Source: ChocPot-Mid sp043804925
Lineage (GTDB): Bacteria > Bacteroidota > Ignavibacteria > Kapaibacteriales > UBA2268
Length of the DNA: 64,000 nucleotides
Reading direction: 5' to 3'
Assembly: GCA_043804925.1 (NCBI GenBank)
Contig: JAZDIP010000022.1
Coordinates: 124,001-188,000, forward strand
Below, piece by piece: positions 45,373 through 55,823 of the stretch. The notes beneath the pieces were generated by a model that worked only from the letters and a program-made list of their open reading frames with translations, searched no databases and had not been told where the DNA came from. How positions within the stretch are numbered: position 1 is the stretch's first letter; the number at the start of each line of letters is the position of its first letter. The position numbers and the translations under genes are program-made.

Positions 45373-48300
45373 TTACTTAACTAATGACATCTTGCCTGTC
45401 AAAACTTTATCGCCTACAGTAAGTCTGTAGATGTAAGTTCCGCTGGCAACTTTATTACCATTGCTATCATCGGCATCCCATATCTTTGAATGAGGACCTG
45501 CAGAGAGACTCTCATTTGCCAAAGTGTTAACAACATTACCGTATACATCGAGAATTTCCAAAGAAACATTTGCATTCTCAGGAATCGAGAAGTTCAATGT
45601 TGTTGCTTCGATAAACGGATTTGGAGAATTCGGCATAAGTGATATGCTTCCCTTTTCAGTGTAAGTCAATGTAACGATATTTGAGAAATCGTCGCAGGAC
45701 TGTGTACCGTCAAGGTCAACTTGTCTCAATTTATACTGATATGTAGTGTTTGGAGTAACTTTTGTATCAACGAAATTATATTCGTGTGGTACGTTGGATG
45801 TTCCATGACCATTAATAAATTCAGGCATGGTATTCCATTCGTTACTTTCGTCACCTACAACTCTTCTTTCTACATAAAATCCATGGTTTTTAACTTCAGA
45901 TGCTGTCTCCCAAATTAGGTCAATAGCACCCTGACGTACAGAACCTTTGAAGTATGTCAATTCTACAGGAATATCACAATTTTTGTATGGATATGTTGTG
46001 CTGTAGGTTCTGTGACCAAGATAGGGAACTATCAAAGGCATCCATGTTCCACGTGACAGAGTAGCTGTAGCACCTCCATCTGCAGGAGTGAATCCCTGAT
46101 GGTCCAAGTGAGCATAAGAAGGATTACCCATCGTTGACATAAACTGTTCCCATGAACCGCTTCCCAACCCATTTTCATAAGCAAAGAAGTTCTTGTTCAA
46201 TTGATTGCTTAGTTTGTCTCTTATCCTGAATGATTTTTCAAGGTTAAGGTAAATACCCGATTGACCGTTTTTATCGGGAGTCTGTGGATTGTTGTAATAA
46301 AGGTTAGTACAACGCATACCGACTCTTGATTTGGATGCACCAAGCTCGATACCTGTTTCACCAAGCTGAGATACTGCTACCCAATATATACCTTTTTTCA
46401 ATACAATTGGTTCAGGCAACATTTCAAATACAAATATATCCCACAATCCTGATGAATCAAGTAACTTATCATAACCGCGCTGGCTTTGGATTAGCGAACC
46501 GGGTATTTGGTTCGATGGTACATTTATTCCATCATACATTCTGTATGTAACCCAATCCGGAGATGAGTTTTTGGGGCAATAGAATGCTCCATAACCGTAA
46601 ATCGTATCTTCCGAAGTCAATTCAAATTTCATTGCGATACTACCGGAACCGCCATCACCACCCGGGTCTCCAAGTTCCCATGCAATATTCCAACCGGCTA
46701 AGCCGCCGACACCACCCATTTTATATCCTTTCATCGTAAGTCCTCTGCCATATTCTTGGGCTTCAGCCATAACATCGTTGGATGCACGACGTAAATTATT
46801 TGGGTCGGTTACAGGATGATAAGCATACATCGGACCGAAAGTTATAGTAAATGGACTATAAGTCGTATCATTCAATGGTTCCAAGTCTCCACCCGGTACA
46901 TAAACATCACCTATTACAATGTATTTCCCGGGAGGTGAAAGTCTTGCATTCCAATTAGGCATTGTTATAGGTTCGTCAGAACCTGGTCTAAGGAATGGCA
47001 TTTGTTTTGTTCTGCAATATATGGGTTGAGTTCTCATTAATACCCATCGTGCGGAATCTCTTGCCTGTTGATTGTAATATCTGAACGCTTCCATCATTTC
47101 TTCGTATTCAGGGTCGTCAGGAGAACCTCTCCATTGCCATTTATCCTTTAGGAAGAAACAATTACTTCCGTCAGCTCCACCGAAATCGGATTCTCTGACG
47201 ATTGATGCTTTTACCCAAAACGATGGTGCCTGTCTGCTTGTATTGTTACTCAAAGACATCCTGATTGGGATAGCTGTTGCCTGACTGGCTGGAGTTATTG
47301 TGTAGGGCCAATCAATTTCGACTCTTGACATTTCTATATCTACAACTTCCACATCAGAATAAAGAATTCTGACATTGTCAACATAGAACGGGTCTTCATC
47401 GTCAGCGATTGTCGTTGATGCCAACTGATTGTTTCTTGCATATACCCTTACTCTAAATCTGAAGTACAATGCTCCATCGGCAGGTGCTGTAATAAATGTA
47501 TCCGGTATTGGGACATATAATTTTTTATACTCAAAGTCAATACCGTCATCATAAAAATCATATCTCAAGCCATTTGGAGCTCTTTGACCGGTATATAATG
47601 GTGGTGCCAAAGCAGAGTCTTTGTCAGACTCGAGGAAACCGACCATGTAACCGCCGCCTCCAAATATTGTATAAGCAGCCATTTTCTTTTCTGTAGTTGC
47701 ACCGCCTCTTCTCAAATGCCATCTCCAGTTATCGGTGGCTATATTTGTAATATATGTACCGTCTCTCCAGTTTGGTGAAGGTCTGGCAAATTCGACGTGA
47801 AGCTGGTCGCATAATTCATTTGTTGTCGAGGAACCATAATTTGGATGATAAATGGCATACCAGTTTGATTGTACAACTCTATGCTCGCAACCAATCAAAG
47901 TTCCATCGCTCCATCCTCTTTCCCAATCACTAACATAAGTTGACCTTTGGACAGCAAGCGTTAATACAGCGCCTAACTTACCCATCATATCAATTGGGAA
48001 CGAACGAATTTCGTAACCGCCCCAAGCTCCAATACCGACAACTGATGGCGGAGGTCTTTCGATTTTGATTACGGGAGAAGCAATATCCGCGCCGGGAAAA
48101 ACTTCATCATTTTCGCAAAGGAACCTGCCTCTTGGAGGTAATGGATTCTTTGATACCTGGTCTCCACTTGAAATTGTTGCACCAATACTTACCCATTTGA
48201 ATACCGATGGGATTGGGACCGGTGAACCGTCATTGTTCGGAACAAAATGGAACTCGGTTACATCATCAATAAATTGTTCGTCATTTGGTATGTGTCTCAT

Positions 48301-50286
48301 TACCCAGAATCTTAGATTCAAAGTGTCGTCAAAGGGCCACATATCTCCAAATCCTTCGTTTGTTCTCGGATCTGTCGGGTCAATCATAACAAAAGCTTTC
48401 ATCAAGCCGATGTTTGACATATACAAATCGTTTGGTTCAAACGGAGGGAAATAAATTTGAACAAATGCATAAGGAGGACATCCGTCTAATCCGGGTTTAA
48501 GATGGTTACTTCCGTCATAATAGTCTGCATGCATTGTGTCGGCTTCGTAGTTTGTACCCTTCAATGATACTTTTGCAAGCATGACTTTTTCGAATGCTTC
48601 ATCTCCTGCCTTACGGGCTAATAATGTGCTGTCAACCTTCAAATATTTATTATATAAAGGTCTTCTTGTTGCCTGGTTAATAATAGCACAGCGAACTCTG
48701 AAGTTCAAATCCTGCGGCTGATAATTAACTCCGTTAGGACCCTGTATATCATTAGTAAGGTTTTGAACAATAGCTACAGGTTGCAACTGGCCGACTTGCT
48801 CATGACCTGCAAGTATTTCGTAGTCGGGTGCTTGTGCCGTCAAAACAGGTTCGGTATAAGCTGTATTACCTGCTTCTTGTTTTCTTACCCTGAAACCAAG
48901 GTCAACTACTCTTAAAGTATTCTTCCATGCTTTGAATTTAACAGCTGTAGTTGGTTCAGGATACCCGGGATGGTCAAGTCCTGTATAGTATTTTGACCAA
49001 ACATAAGTGTATTGGTTGTAATCAGCTGCCCATGGAATTGTACCGGTATAAGACGGGTCTTCGGCTAACTCTTTAGAATCAAAGTTTAGATGACGTCCAA
49101 ATCCGGTAACACAGGAGTGAGTATTGAAAAGCAACAAATCTTTACCTTCGGTTACATAATAGCCGGCGTATATATACCTTCCATATATTTTTTTATAATT
49201 GAAGGTAACAGTATTATCGGTACGGTCAAGTACAATTTGACCTGAAACACCAAGATAGCCATTATCTGCTTCTGTCATTGCATTTGGATTGTTTGAAGCC
49301 GATGTACTATTTGGATCAAGATTATAAGTTACACCAGGGTAAGCAAGAAGATTGCCTTTATATTGCAACTCGGAAAAGTAAACAATCAGTTTATTGCCTG
49401 TCGGGTCTTTGTAAAAGTAAACCTTACCTCTGTCCCTTGGTACCTGGTTAGCAGCATCCCACTGTGACAAATAACCGTCACCCCAAAATGGTGCTAACAT
49501 TGGAACATTTTTTGCTCCTGGATTAACAACAATTGCTGAAGGTTGAGCAGTTGCAAAACCCGATCGGCTCAACTGGGTAGCCAACCACTGGCCGAAGTCA
49601 TCTTCCTGACTGTCAACGCCTTCAGTACCATCACCAATATGCCCGCTTACAATAAACCATTCATAACTGTGAGTATTATAACAGTTGGGTGTTGAATAAT
49701 TATTTGATTCAACCTTTCTGTTTGGCGGATTGGCGTTATCATACTTGTACCTGCCGTTCGAAAGCATTATAGCTCCGTTTGAAAAAACATAGAAGCTGTC
49801 ATACTTCAAACCCATATACTCAAATTCGAATCCAATTGGAATTGGACCCGCATAAACGTCATCAACCGAATCGCTTGTTATAGCGTCGTTACGGAAGAAT
49901 CTATAACCGTCGTTTTTACGGGCAGGGTCTTCAAACCATGATAATTCTCTTTGGTTCGGACCCGATAAAATTCTTCTCCAGTTGAGAGCGTCTTCTGTGG
50001 TGTCGATAAAGTTATAATCGGGCATCCACGGTTTACCTGCTATATCACCGCTGTGTGCAAAGTAGTATCCGGTTGATATAGCTGCCTGTGCTTTCGGATT
50101 AACGATTGGGTCTCCGGTTTTTGTAAAGGGCAAGGGGTAACTTGTAGCCGGGAAAGCCCCACCGAAATCACTAGGAGCACTTTTCCGAAGCAGCTCAACT
50201 TTAATGTCTTTACTGTCTTTTGCGTATGTATTAAGAGATAATAGCAATCCGCATATTACAGTAAATAGTAAAATGAATCTCTTCAT
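45373..50286 (-). CDS. Giant secreted surface protein with T9SS sorting domain
   Basis: The ATG with AAAGGA 8 bases upstream gives a clean signal peptide (FILLFTVICGLLLSLNTYA). A longer frame does not. The 1,637-residue protein is rich in Gly, Asn, Tyr and Trp with many strand-loop segments. Near the C-terminus is a fibronectin-like unit (PVELTYFKGSVRQGAIDLIW, FYVERR, YKLRQVDLDGT). The final FlgD-like/type A sorting domain has LMPNSPNPFIEATTLNFSI, LEILDVYGNVV and ASGTYIYRLTVGDKVLTGKM. It should be exported by T9SS and cell-attached or released. The large N-terminal part has no recognised catalytic motif, so adhesin or S-layer-like roles are guesses. Confidence 0.88.
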   Translation of the reverse strand: MKRFILLFTVICGLLLSLNTYAKDSKDIKVELLRKSAPSDFGGAFPATSYPLPFTKTGDPIVNPKAQAAISTGYYFAHSGDIAGKPWMPDYNFIDTTEDALNWRRILSGPNQRELSWFEDPARKNDGYRFFRNDAITSDSVDDVYAGPIPIGFEFEYMGLKYDSFYVFSNGAIMLSNGRYKYDNANPPNRKVESNNYSTPNCYNTHSYEWFIVSGHIGDGTEGVDSQEDDFGQWLATQLSRSGFATAQPSAIVVNPGAKNVPMLAPFWGDGYLSQWDAANQVPRDRGKVYFYKDPTGNKLIVYFSELQYKGNLLAYPGVTYNLDPNSTSASNNPNAMTEADNGYLGVSGQIVLDRTDNTVTFNYKKIYGRYIYAGYYVTEGKDLLLFNTHSCVTGFGRHLNFDSKELAEDPSYTGTIPWAADYNQYTYVWSKYYTGLDHPGYPEPTTAVKFKAWKNTLRVVDLGFRVRKQEAGNTAYTEPVLTAQAPDYEILAGHEQVGQLQPVAIVQNLTNDIQGPNGVNYQPQDLNFRVRCAIINQATRRPLYNKYLKVDSTLLARKAGDEAFEKVMLAKVSLKGTNYEADTMHADYYDGSNHLKPGLDGCPPYAFVQIYFPPFEPNDLYMSNIGLMKAFVMIDPTDPRTNEGFGDMWPFDDTLNLRFWVMRHIPNDEQFIDDVTEFHFVPNNDGSPVPIPSVFKWVSIGATISSGDQVSKNPLPPRGRFLCENDEVFPGADIASPVIKIERPPPSVVGIGAWGGYEIRSFPIDMMGKLGAVLTLAVQRSTYVSDWERGWSDGTLIGCEHRVVQSNWYAIYHPNYGSSTTNELCDQLHVEFARPSPNWRDGTYITNIATDNWRWHLRRGGATTEKKMAAYTIFGGGGYMVGFLESDKDSALAPPLYTGQRAPNGLRYDFYDDGIDFEYKKLYVPIPDTFITAPADGALYFRFRVRVYARNNQLASTTIADDEDPFYVDNVRILYSDVEVVDIEMSRVEIDWPYTITPASQATAIPIRMSLSNNTSRQAPSFWVKASIVRESDFGGADGSNCFFLKDKWQWRGSPDDPEYEEMMEAFRYYNQQARDSARWVLMRTQPIYCRTKQMPFLRPGSDEPITMPNWNARLSPPGKYIVIGDVYVPGGDLEPLNDTTYSPFTITFGPMYAYHPVTDPNNLRRASNDVMAEAQEYGRGLTMKGYKMGGVGGLAGWNIAWELGDPGGDGGSGSIAMKFELTSEDTIYGYGAFYCPKNSSPDWVTYRMYDGINVPSNQIPGSLIQSQRGYDKLLDSSGLWDIFVFEMLPEPIVLKKGIYWVAVSQLGETGIELGASKSRVGMRCTNLYYNNPQTPDKNGQSGIYLNLEKSFRIRDKLSNQLNKNFFAYENGLGSGSWEQFMSTMGNPSYAHLDHQGFTPADGGATATLSRGTWMPLIVPYLGHRTYSTTYPYKNCDIPVELTYFKGSVRQGAIDLIWETASEVKNHGFYVERRVVGDESNEWNTMPEFINGHGTSNVPHEYNFVDTKVTPNTTYQYKLRQVDLDGTQSCDDFSNIVTLTYTEKGSISLMPNSPNPFIEATTLNFSIPENANVSLEILDVYGNVVNTLANESLSAGPHSKIWDADDSNGNKVASGTYIYRLTVGDKVLTGKMSLVK

Positions 50287-51006
50287 TATGATTCCTTTAA
50301 ATTGGTTAAACAAAATATAATTAGTTATATTAAACATTTTATTAATTAAACATTTATTTTAGTTATCTTTTTCATTAATTAATTTCTTTTCCATATTCGG
50401 CTGTTTTCCTCGAATTCAAAGACTCAGCCGGTATTTTTTTCTTCTCGATTGTCCGGAAACATTCGATTAGTTACAGTTTATTTTCCATTAATCCGTAAAA
50501 TATTGCTGAGGCAACTAATCCTCTGGCTCCGAATATTAAAATTCTTGAACTTTCAATTTGCATTCCCTTATACCAAATACTTAATAACATTAAATAATAT
50601 CTATTAAAAATAAACTACAAATTAATAAAAACTTTGAACTTTCACAAAATGTTTCCAAAAAATGTGCAAAGAAAAAAATTATATTGTTTGAGCTTTCGCC
50701 CGAACAATGTTTTCAAAGAACGATTTATTGTTTCAAATTTATTTAACTATTTCAATCTTAGTAACATTCAAATATAAAAAAGTTATTTATATTTTGCATT
50801 ATCTTTATATACAATGACACATTAGTTGGCAAATCGTCTCACAAATATATACACATATTGACGAAAAATATACAAACGACAGAAATTCTGCTACGAACGG
50901 TTTTTTTTTTGCGGTCAATGACTGACAAATTTTGATAAAAAAAGAGAAAAACTTCTAAAAATTTAGTTTTTAAGACATTTATGAGGATAAATTAATAAGA
51001 ACTTCA
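50287..51006. other. 720-bp intergenic region upstream of the giant surface protein
   Basis: The space lies between the minus-strand MATE gene and the start of the minus-strand surface protein, so it contains that gene's promoter and possibly a long 5' leader. The part at 50390-50570 is less AT-rich than the rest and holds short repeats of CGATT and CCGGNA type, but no frame or stable hairpin that I can defend. Confidence 0.4.
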
Positions 51007-52353
51007 TCATATTTTAACTTTTAGCCACCTCTTTTTTTGAAGACTGAGTATTCCGATACCGGCAAATAAGATTTGACTCATTAAAATCGCTATCCAAATA
51101 CCGTATTCCTCCAAACCTGTATAATGCGATAAAATATATGCAAGGGGTAATTGGAAAAAATACAGGACAATTATAACCAGCTTTAAGCTTCGGAAATAAT
51201 CACCCGCTCCACTTATAACTCTGATAGAAATTAAACCAATAGCAAAAAACAGATAAGAAAATGATATGATTTTTAAATAATTGTCTGTCATTCCGATTAT
51301 TTCAGTATCCAAGGTGAAGAACATTGTAAAATATTTTCCGAAGAAAAATACAAGAATACACAAAAAAATCATTAAATAAGATATCTGTTTTATTGCTGAT
51401 TTATGGAATTTGAATATTCGGTCAACCTGACCGGCACCCAAATTTTGGCCGGTTATAATTTCGATTGCAACACCAACTGCAAAAATGCTCATGAATACAA
51501 AAAGGTCAACTCTAAGACCTATCATGTAAGTTGTGAGAACGGCAATTCCGAACAAATTTGTCATCCATGTAAGAATCATTCTGTTAACACTTATTGATAC
51601 AACCTGCAGTGATGCGGGAACACCGAGCCGGAGAATTTTTTTAATAATGGTAAAATCAAATTTAAAATTTTTATAAGTTATTTCAATTTTCTTGTAATAT
51701 CCAAAAAGGATAATTAATGCAATGATACTTCCCGTTGCCTGTGATAAAGCGGCAGCGAAACCTGCACCGTAAACTCCCCATTCCGGAAAAGGACCCAAAC
51801 CAAAAATAAATAAAGGAGCCAGTATGGCGTTGATAACATTTGCTGTTATTAAAATCAACATGGGTATGAAGGAATTTCCTGTTGACCTAATCATTGAATT
51901 CACTTGGAAAATTAAGAAATTAAATGGTATGCCATAAGAAATAACAGACAGATAATCATAAGCAAGTAACCTGACTTCACCTTTGAGGTTGAGCAAATCA
52001 AGCATAAATGATAATGATAGATTAAGAGTCAAAGCTATTGCAATGGCAAAAATGAACATGAAAACCAAACCCTGAGCGGCTGTTTCACCTGCTTTTTTAA
52101 AGTTTTGCTCTCCAACTCTTCTTGCAACGATTATTCCTGTCCCGACACCAAATCCGATACCGATTCCAAATGAGAAGAAAAGAAGTTGTTCTCCTACCCC
52201 AACTGCAGCAATAGCGTTTGTTCCTATACGGCTTACATAAAACATGTCTACCCAAGCATATAGCATATGTATTAGAAAACTGATTGTTAAAGGTAAAGAG
52301 AACTTTCTCAAACTTGAATCAATGGGACCTTTTAATAAATCAACATTAGCCAT
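51007..52353 (-). CDS. MATE-family efflux transporter
   Basis: About twelve membrane helices occur in two homologous halves. The beginning (LLKGPIDSSLRKFSLPLTIS, followed by MLYAWVDMFYVSRIGTNAIAAVG) is the classic MATE N-terminus. GFGVGTGIIVARRVGEQN and the second-half VGVAIEIITGQNLGAGQVDR follow. It should export cationic drugs or metabolites using Na+ or H+. The ATG is chosen over a TTG one codon upstream. No Shine-Dalgarno is obvious. It is divergent from the next gene across about 150 bp. Confidence 0.93.
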   Translation of the reverse strand: MANVDLLKGPIDSSLRKFSLPLTISFLIHMLYAWVDMFYVSRIGTNAIAAVGVGEQLLFFSFGIGIGFGVGTGIIVARRVGEQNFKKAGETAAQGLVFMFIFAIAIALTLNLSLSFMLDLLNLKGEVRLLAYDYLSVISYGIPFNFLIFQVNSMIRSTGNSFIPMLILITANVINAILAPLFIFGLGPFPEWGVYGAGFAAALSQATGSIIALIILFGYYKKIEITYKNFKFDFTIIKKILRLGVPASLQVVSISVNRMILTWMTNLFGIAVLTTYMIGLRVDLFVFMSIFAVGVAIEIITGQNLGAGQVDRIFKFHKSAIKQISYLMIFLCILVFFFGKYFTMFFTLDTEIIGMTDNYLKIISFSYLFFAIGLISIRVISGAGDYFRSLKLVIIVLYFFQLPLAYILSHYTGLEEYGIWIAILMSQILFAGIGILSLQKKRWLKVKI

Positions 52354-52504
52354 CAAATTTTTTATTTTTTACTTATTAATTCAAAAGTTAACGTTTTTAA
52401 ATGAATTTTGTTTGCTGAAATTATTTGACTTTATATTTTGCTATGCTGTTATTTATTACCAATATTTGTAATTTTGCAAATGTTTGAATATTGAAAATAT
52501 TATT

Positions 52505-53626
52505 ATGTACATAGATATAATTTTACTTATTTCTTTTATTATTTTTTGTTTGAGAGTTTTAGTTTCATTTATTGGAGCCGTTAAGGAAAGAAACAAAAAC
52601 ATTTTCCGGGACTTTTCAGGTGAAGCATTTTCACTTTCCGTGGTTGTACCGGCGAGGAATGAGGAGAATACAATCAAAGAATGTATTCTTTCTATCTCGG
52701 GGAGTAATTATCCAATTGACAAATTTGAAATAATAGCCGTTAATGACCGTTCGGCAGACAATACTTTGAAGATTTTGACTGAGTTGAAACAAACAATTCC
52801 AAATCTTACTATCATCAACATTGAAGACAACATAAAAGAGAGAAACCTGCGGGGAAAACCGGGTGCATTGCAGGCAGGAATAGATAGTGCAAATGGTGAG
52901 ATTATTGTTATGACCGATGCAGATTGTGTTGTTAATCCCGAATGGCTTATGACTCTTTCGAAAACATTTGAAGATGAGAAAATCGGTATGTCGGCAGGAT
53001 ACACCGCTATTAAAACTAAGTCAATATTTGATAAAATTCAGTCGGTCGAATGGACATATCTTCATACTTTGGCAACTTCCGGAGTCGGCTTTGATATTCC
53101 TTTGAGTTGTTACGGGAATAATCTGGCAATAAAAAAGAAAGATTTCGATTCTATCGGTGGTTATAATAGCGTTAGTTTTTCAGTTACAGAAGACCTTGCG
53201 TTGATGCATGCAATTCACAAAAGCGGCAAAAAGATAAGATACCTTACACTTGAAGAATCAACAATCACTACATTGCCTTGTCCATCTTTTAAAGAATATT
53301 TAAAACAAAAACACAGATGGGCAATAGGAGCAATGGACCTGGGATGGATTGCTTTTGTTTTTGTTCTCACTTCATTGTCAATGTGGCTCGGAATTGCAAT
53401 TTCAATAGCATTTTGTCAACCCTGGTGTTTTTTTGCATTTCTTCTATTAAGAATTGCAGGCGATTCTTTAATTACAATACCGAGTGCAGTCATTTTGAAA
53501 AAGAAAGAAATTATTCCATGGGTTGTCCCTGCAATTTTCTTCTTTTTGTTAATGGAATTAATTGCTCCATTTTTACTATTGAAAAGAGATGTAAAGTGGA
53601 AAGGGCAAACGTTTAGTAATGGATAA
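52505..53626 (+). CDS. Membrane family 2 glycosyltransferase
   Basis: An N-terminal helix (IDIILLISFIIFCLRVLVSF) anchors a GT-A domain with LSVVVPARNEENTIKECI, IIAVNDRSADNTL, MTDADCVV, FSVTEDLALMHAI and KQKHRWAIGAMD. These are donor, DxD, ED and RW motifs. Two or three C-terminal helices follow. At 373 residues it resembles hopanoid- or carotenoid-type glycosyltransferases and polysaccharide synthases. The substrate is unknown. The start is the ATG at the beginning of the helix. A TTG 21 bp upstream is an alternative. Confidence 0.88.
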   Translation: MYIDIILLISFIIFCLRVLVSFIGAVKERNKNIFRDFSGEAFSLSVVVPARNEENTIKECILSISGSNYPIDKFEIIAVNDRSADNTLKILTELKQTIPNLTIINIEDNIKERNLRGKPGALQAGIDSANGEIIVMTDADCVVNPEWLMTLSKTFEDEKIGMSAGYTAIKTKSIFDKIQSVEWTYLHTLATSGVGFDIPLSCYGNNLAIKKKDFDSIGGYNSVSFSVTEDLALMHAIHKSGKKIRYLTLEESTITTLPCPSFKEYLKQKHRWAIGAMDLGWIAFVFVLTSLSMWLGIAISIAFCQPWCFFAFLLLRIAGDSLITIPSAVILKKKEIIPWVVPAIFFFLLMELIAPFLLLKRDVKWKGQTFSNG

Positions 53627-53695
53627 TGGAGAAGGGAAAAGGGAGAAATAATTGCAAAGGGATTCATTGTAAAAACTCTGTGTAACTTAATTTCT
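53614..53695 (+). repeat. Mixed intergenic repeat debris after the GT2 gene
   Basis: TAATGGATAATGGAGAAGGG matches the TGGATAATG units found beside carB. A little downstream AACTCTGTGTAACTT matches the CACAGAG repeat before carB. The first unit overlaps the last codons of the glycosyltransferase. Confidence 0.4.
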
Positions 53696-53721
53696 CTCAA
53701 GTAATTTTAGTAAAGCATCTT

Positions 53722-54261
53722 TTAATCAGTTCCCGATTTTTGCTTTCTCATCACCATAACCATTCTTATAATGTAATATATGAATGAACCTGCCAAAAGG
53801 ATTGTTGAAATCCGGATTCCCCAGAATGAAACCGTTTCAAGATTCAATATGATGCACATCAGGGTAAGTCCCATAACGGTAATTGTCATTTTACCCAATA
53901 CATTTGACGGAAGTACCCAACCGATTTTCTTTGCAGCCCAAAGACCTCCCAGCATCAGCAACAAATCTCTTCCCCAGATTATTAGGGCAAACCATATAGG
54001 CATACGTTCTTGAATTAGTAAAATAATTACAATGACACCCACAAAAAGTTTATCTGAAAGAGGGTCAATGATTTTTCCGAATTCAGTAATCTGATTGAAT
54101 CTCCTTGCAAAATAGCCATCGAGATTATCTGTTATAGCAGATAAAAAACCGATAAGAACCGCTATGACATTGTCATGCTCCCATAGGGCAATGCCCATCG
54201 GGATAACAAGCAGTATTCTGAACATGCTCAAAACATTCGGCAAATTCCAAACTTGACTCAT
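53722..54261 (-). CDS. pgsA: CDP-diacylglycerol-glycerol-3-phosphate 3-phosphatidyltransferase
   Basis: It makes phosphatidylglycerophosphate, the committed step to phosphatidylglycerol and cardiolipin, in the inner membrane. The CDP-alcohol phosphotransferase signature is complete (DNLDGYFARRFNQITEFGKIIDPLSDKL). The start LPNVLSMFRILLVIPMG is typical of PgsA. Length 179 residues. The start overlaps the stop of the upstream symporter gene by 4 bp, so the two are translationally coupled. Confidence 0.92.
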   Translation of the reverse strand: MSQVWNLPNVLSMFRILLVIPMGIALWEHDNVIAVLIGFLSAITDNLDGYFARRFNQITEFGKIIDPLSDKLFVGVIVIILLIQERMPIWFALIIWGRDLLLMLGGLWAAKKIGWVLPSNVLGKMTITVMGLTLMCIILNLETVSFWGIRISTILLAGSFIYYIIRMVMVMRKQKSGTD

Positions 54262-55661
54262 TTTTCATTCCTTTTTCTTATAAATATTATTGCCAAAATT
54301 AAAGATAATAAAATTCCGGGTATCATCGGTTCAATTTCAGAAAAAATTTCGATTGAGTCAAAAAATATTTTTCCCATTGTCCATAAAAAAGAGAGACCGG
54401 ATGACGCTAACATTATTATAATTGCAATTCTTGGTTTGATGATGATTTTATTGCTATAACTGAACAGCATCGGTGCTAAAAGCCCGGGGATTGCAATAGA
54501 TGAAGTCTTGTAGATTAAATCAACAGCGGAAGGAATCAGCATTGCAAGAAAGATGCTAAAGATTGAAGTTATTACAAGTCCGGTTTTAATTAATGATTTT
54601 GTTGACAATCTTTCCAGAGTACGAAAAAATCTTTTTAAAGGTTTTAATATATCATTTCCAATTGTTGCCGCACTGATGAAAGCATAGCTGTCCAAAGTGG
54701 ACATAATCGTTGCTAATAAAGCGACTGTAAATAACCCTTTCCAGACAACGGGCAAAACGCTATCTCCTAACATTGGAAATGCCATGATTGGATTGTCTGT
54801 TATAAAGTACGCTTTTGAGTACAAACCAGTTATTAAAGTCATTGTATCGAAAATAATCCAAAATAAGACAGAAACCGCTATCCCCCTTCTTGCTGTCTTA
54901 GGTGATTTGGCGGCAGCACAGCGCTGATGAAATCCGGGGTCAATAAAAGTTTGCAAAGCAATGATAAACCAACTGATAATGTATTGCCAAGAATAATCGC
55001 CTGATAATTCCTTATGATTGACAGGTAACTTATCGAGCATTGTTCCAATGGGACCAAGGGAATTAACAGTAAAAAACAATAATACTCCAAAACCAATATA
55101 CATCAACACGAATTGAACTGAATTAGTCAATACATCTGCCCTGAATCCACCGGTATAGATATATGCTAACGATAGAATAGCTCCTGTTACAATGCAAATC
55201 CACAAAGACCAGCCGGTAAATAGATTAATCATTACACCCAACATTAAAACATAGGCGGCAGGAATTGTAATAACTAAAACTATAAACGATGATAGCCAAG
55301 CCGCCCGCTTTCCAAAAGCATTTTCGATTTGCTCGGGAATCGTTCTGACTTTTGACTTTCTGATTTTCCCTGCGATAAAATAAGCGAACAGTAAAGCCGC
55401 AATATAATATGGCAAAGCAAAACAAACCCAGGCAACTATTCCACCTTTGTAGATGAATTCACCCATTCCGAGTATATTACCGTACCATGTTGCAACAAGA
55501 GTAGCAACAAAAAGAGGTAAAGTTACTTTTCTTCCGGCGAGTAAAAAATCAATTGTTGTCTCATTCGAGGAATCTCTTTTTCGTGACATGAAAAATCCCA
55601 CATACAGAATGATGCAGAAGTAAAAGATGATTACCAGCCAGTCAAAAAATTCTAAAGTCAT
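54258..55661 (-). CDS. Sodium/solute symporter family (SSS) transporter
   Basis: The 467-residue protein has about 12-13 membrane helices. The SSS-type features are GFFMSRKRDSSNETTIDFLLAG in the first cytoplasmic loop, VATWYGNILGMGEFIYKGG, AYIYTGGFRADVLTNSVQF and the later IMSTLDSYAFISAATIGNDIL. It takes up an organic solute (for example proline, acetate, pantothenate or a sugar) with Na+, and specificity cannot be predicted. It precedes pgsA with a 4-bp overlap. Confidence 0.92.
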   Translation of the reverse strand: MTLEFFDWLVIIFYFCIILYVGFFMSRKRDSSNETTIDFLLAGRKVTLPLFVATLVATWYGNILGMGEFIYKGGIVAWVCFALPYYIAALLFAYFIAGKIRKSKVRTIPEQIENAFGKRAAWLSSFIVLVITIPAAYVLMLGVMINLFTGWSLWICIVTGAILSLAYIYTGGFRADVLTNSVQFVLMYIGFGVLLFFTVNSLGPIGTMLDKLPVNHKELSGDYSWQYIISWFIIALQTFIDPGFHQRCAAAKSPKTARRGIAVSVLFWIIFDTMTLITGLYSKAYFITDNPIMAFPMLGDSVLPVVWKGLFTVALLATIMSTLDSYAFISAATIGNDILKPLKRFFRTLERLSTKSLIKTGLVITSIFSIFLAMLIPSAVDLIYKTSSIAIPGLLAPMLFSYSNKIIIKPRIAIIIMLASSGLSFLWTMGKIFFDSIEIFSEIEPMIPGILLSLILAIIFIRKRNEK

Positions 55662-55823
55662 AAAAATTGATTTTAAAAAAATAAAAAAAAGCTGATGACC
55701 GAAGCACGGTTCTTAGAATGATAGAAACACTGATTGACCGAAAATCAAAAAAAGATATTTACGAAAGACAAGAAATATGAATTCCTGACTTTACAACTTT
55801 CTATTTTCTACAGATAGCGATTC

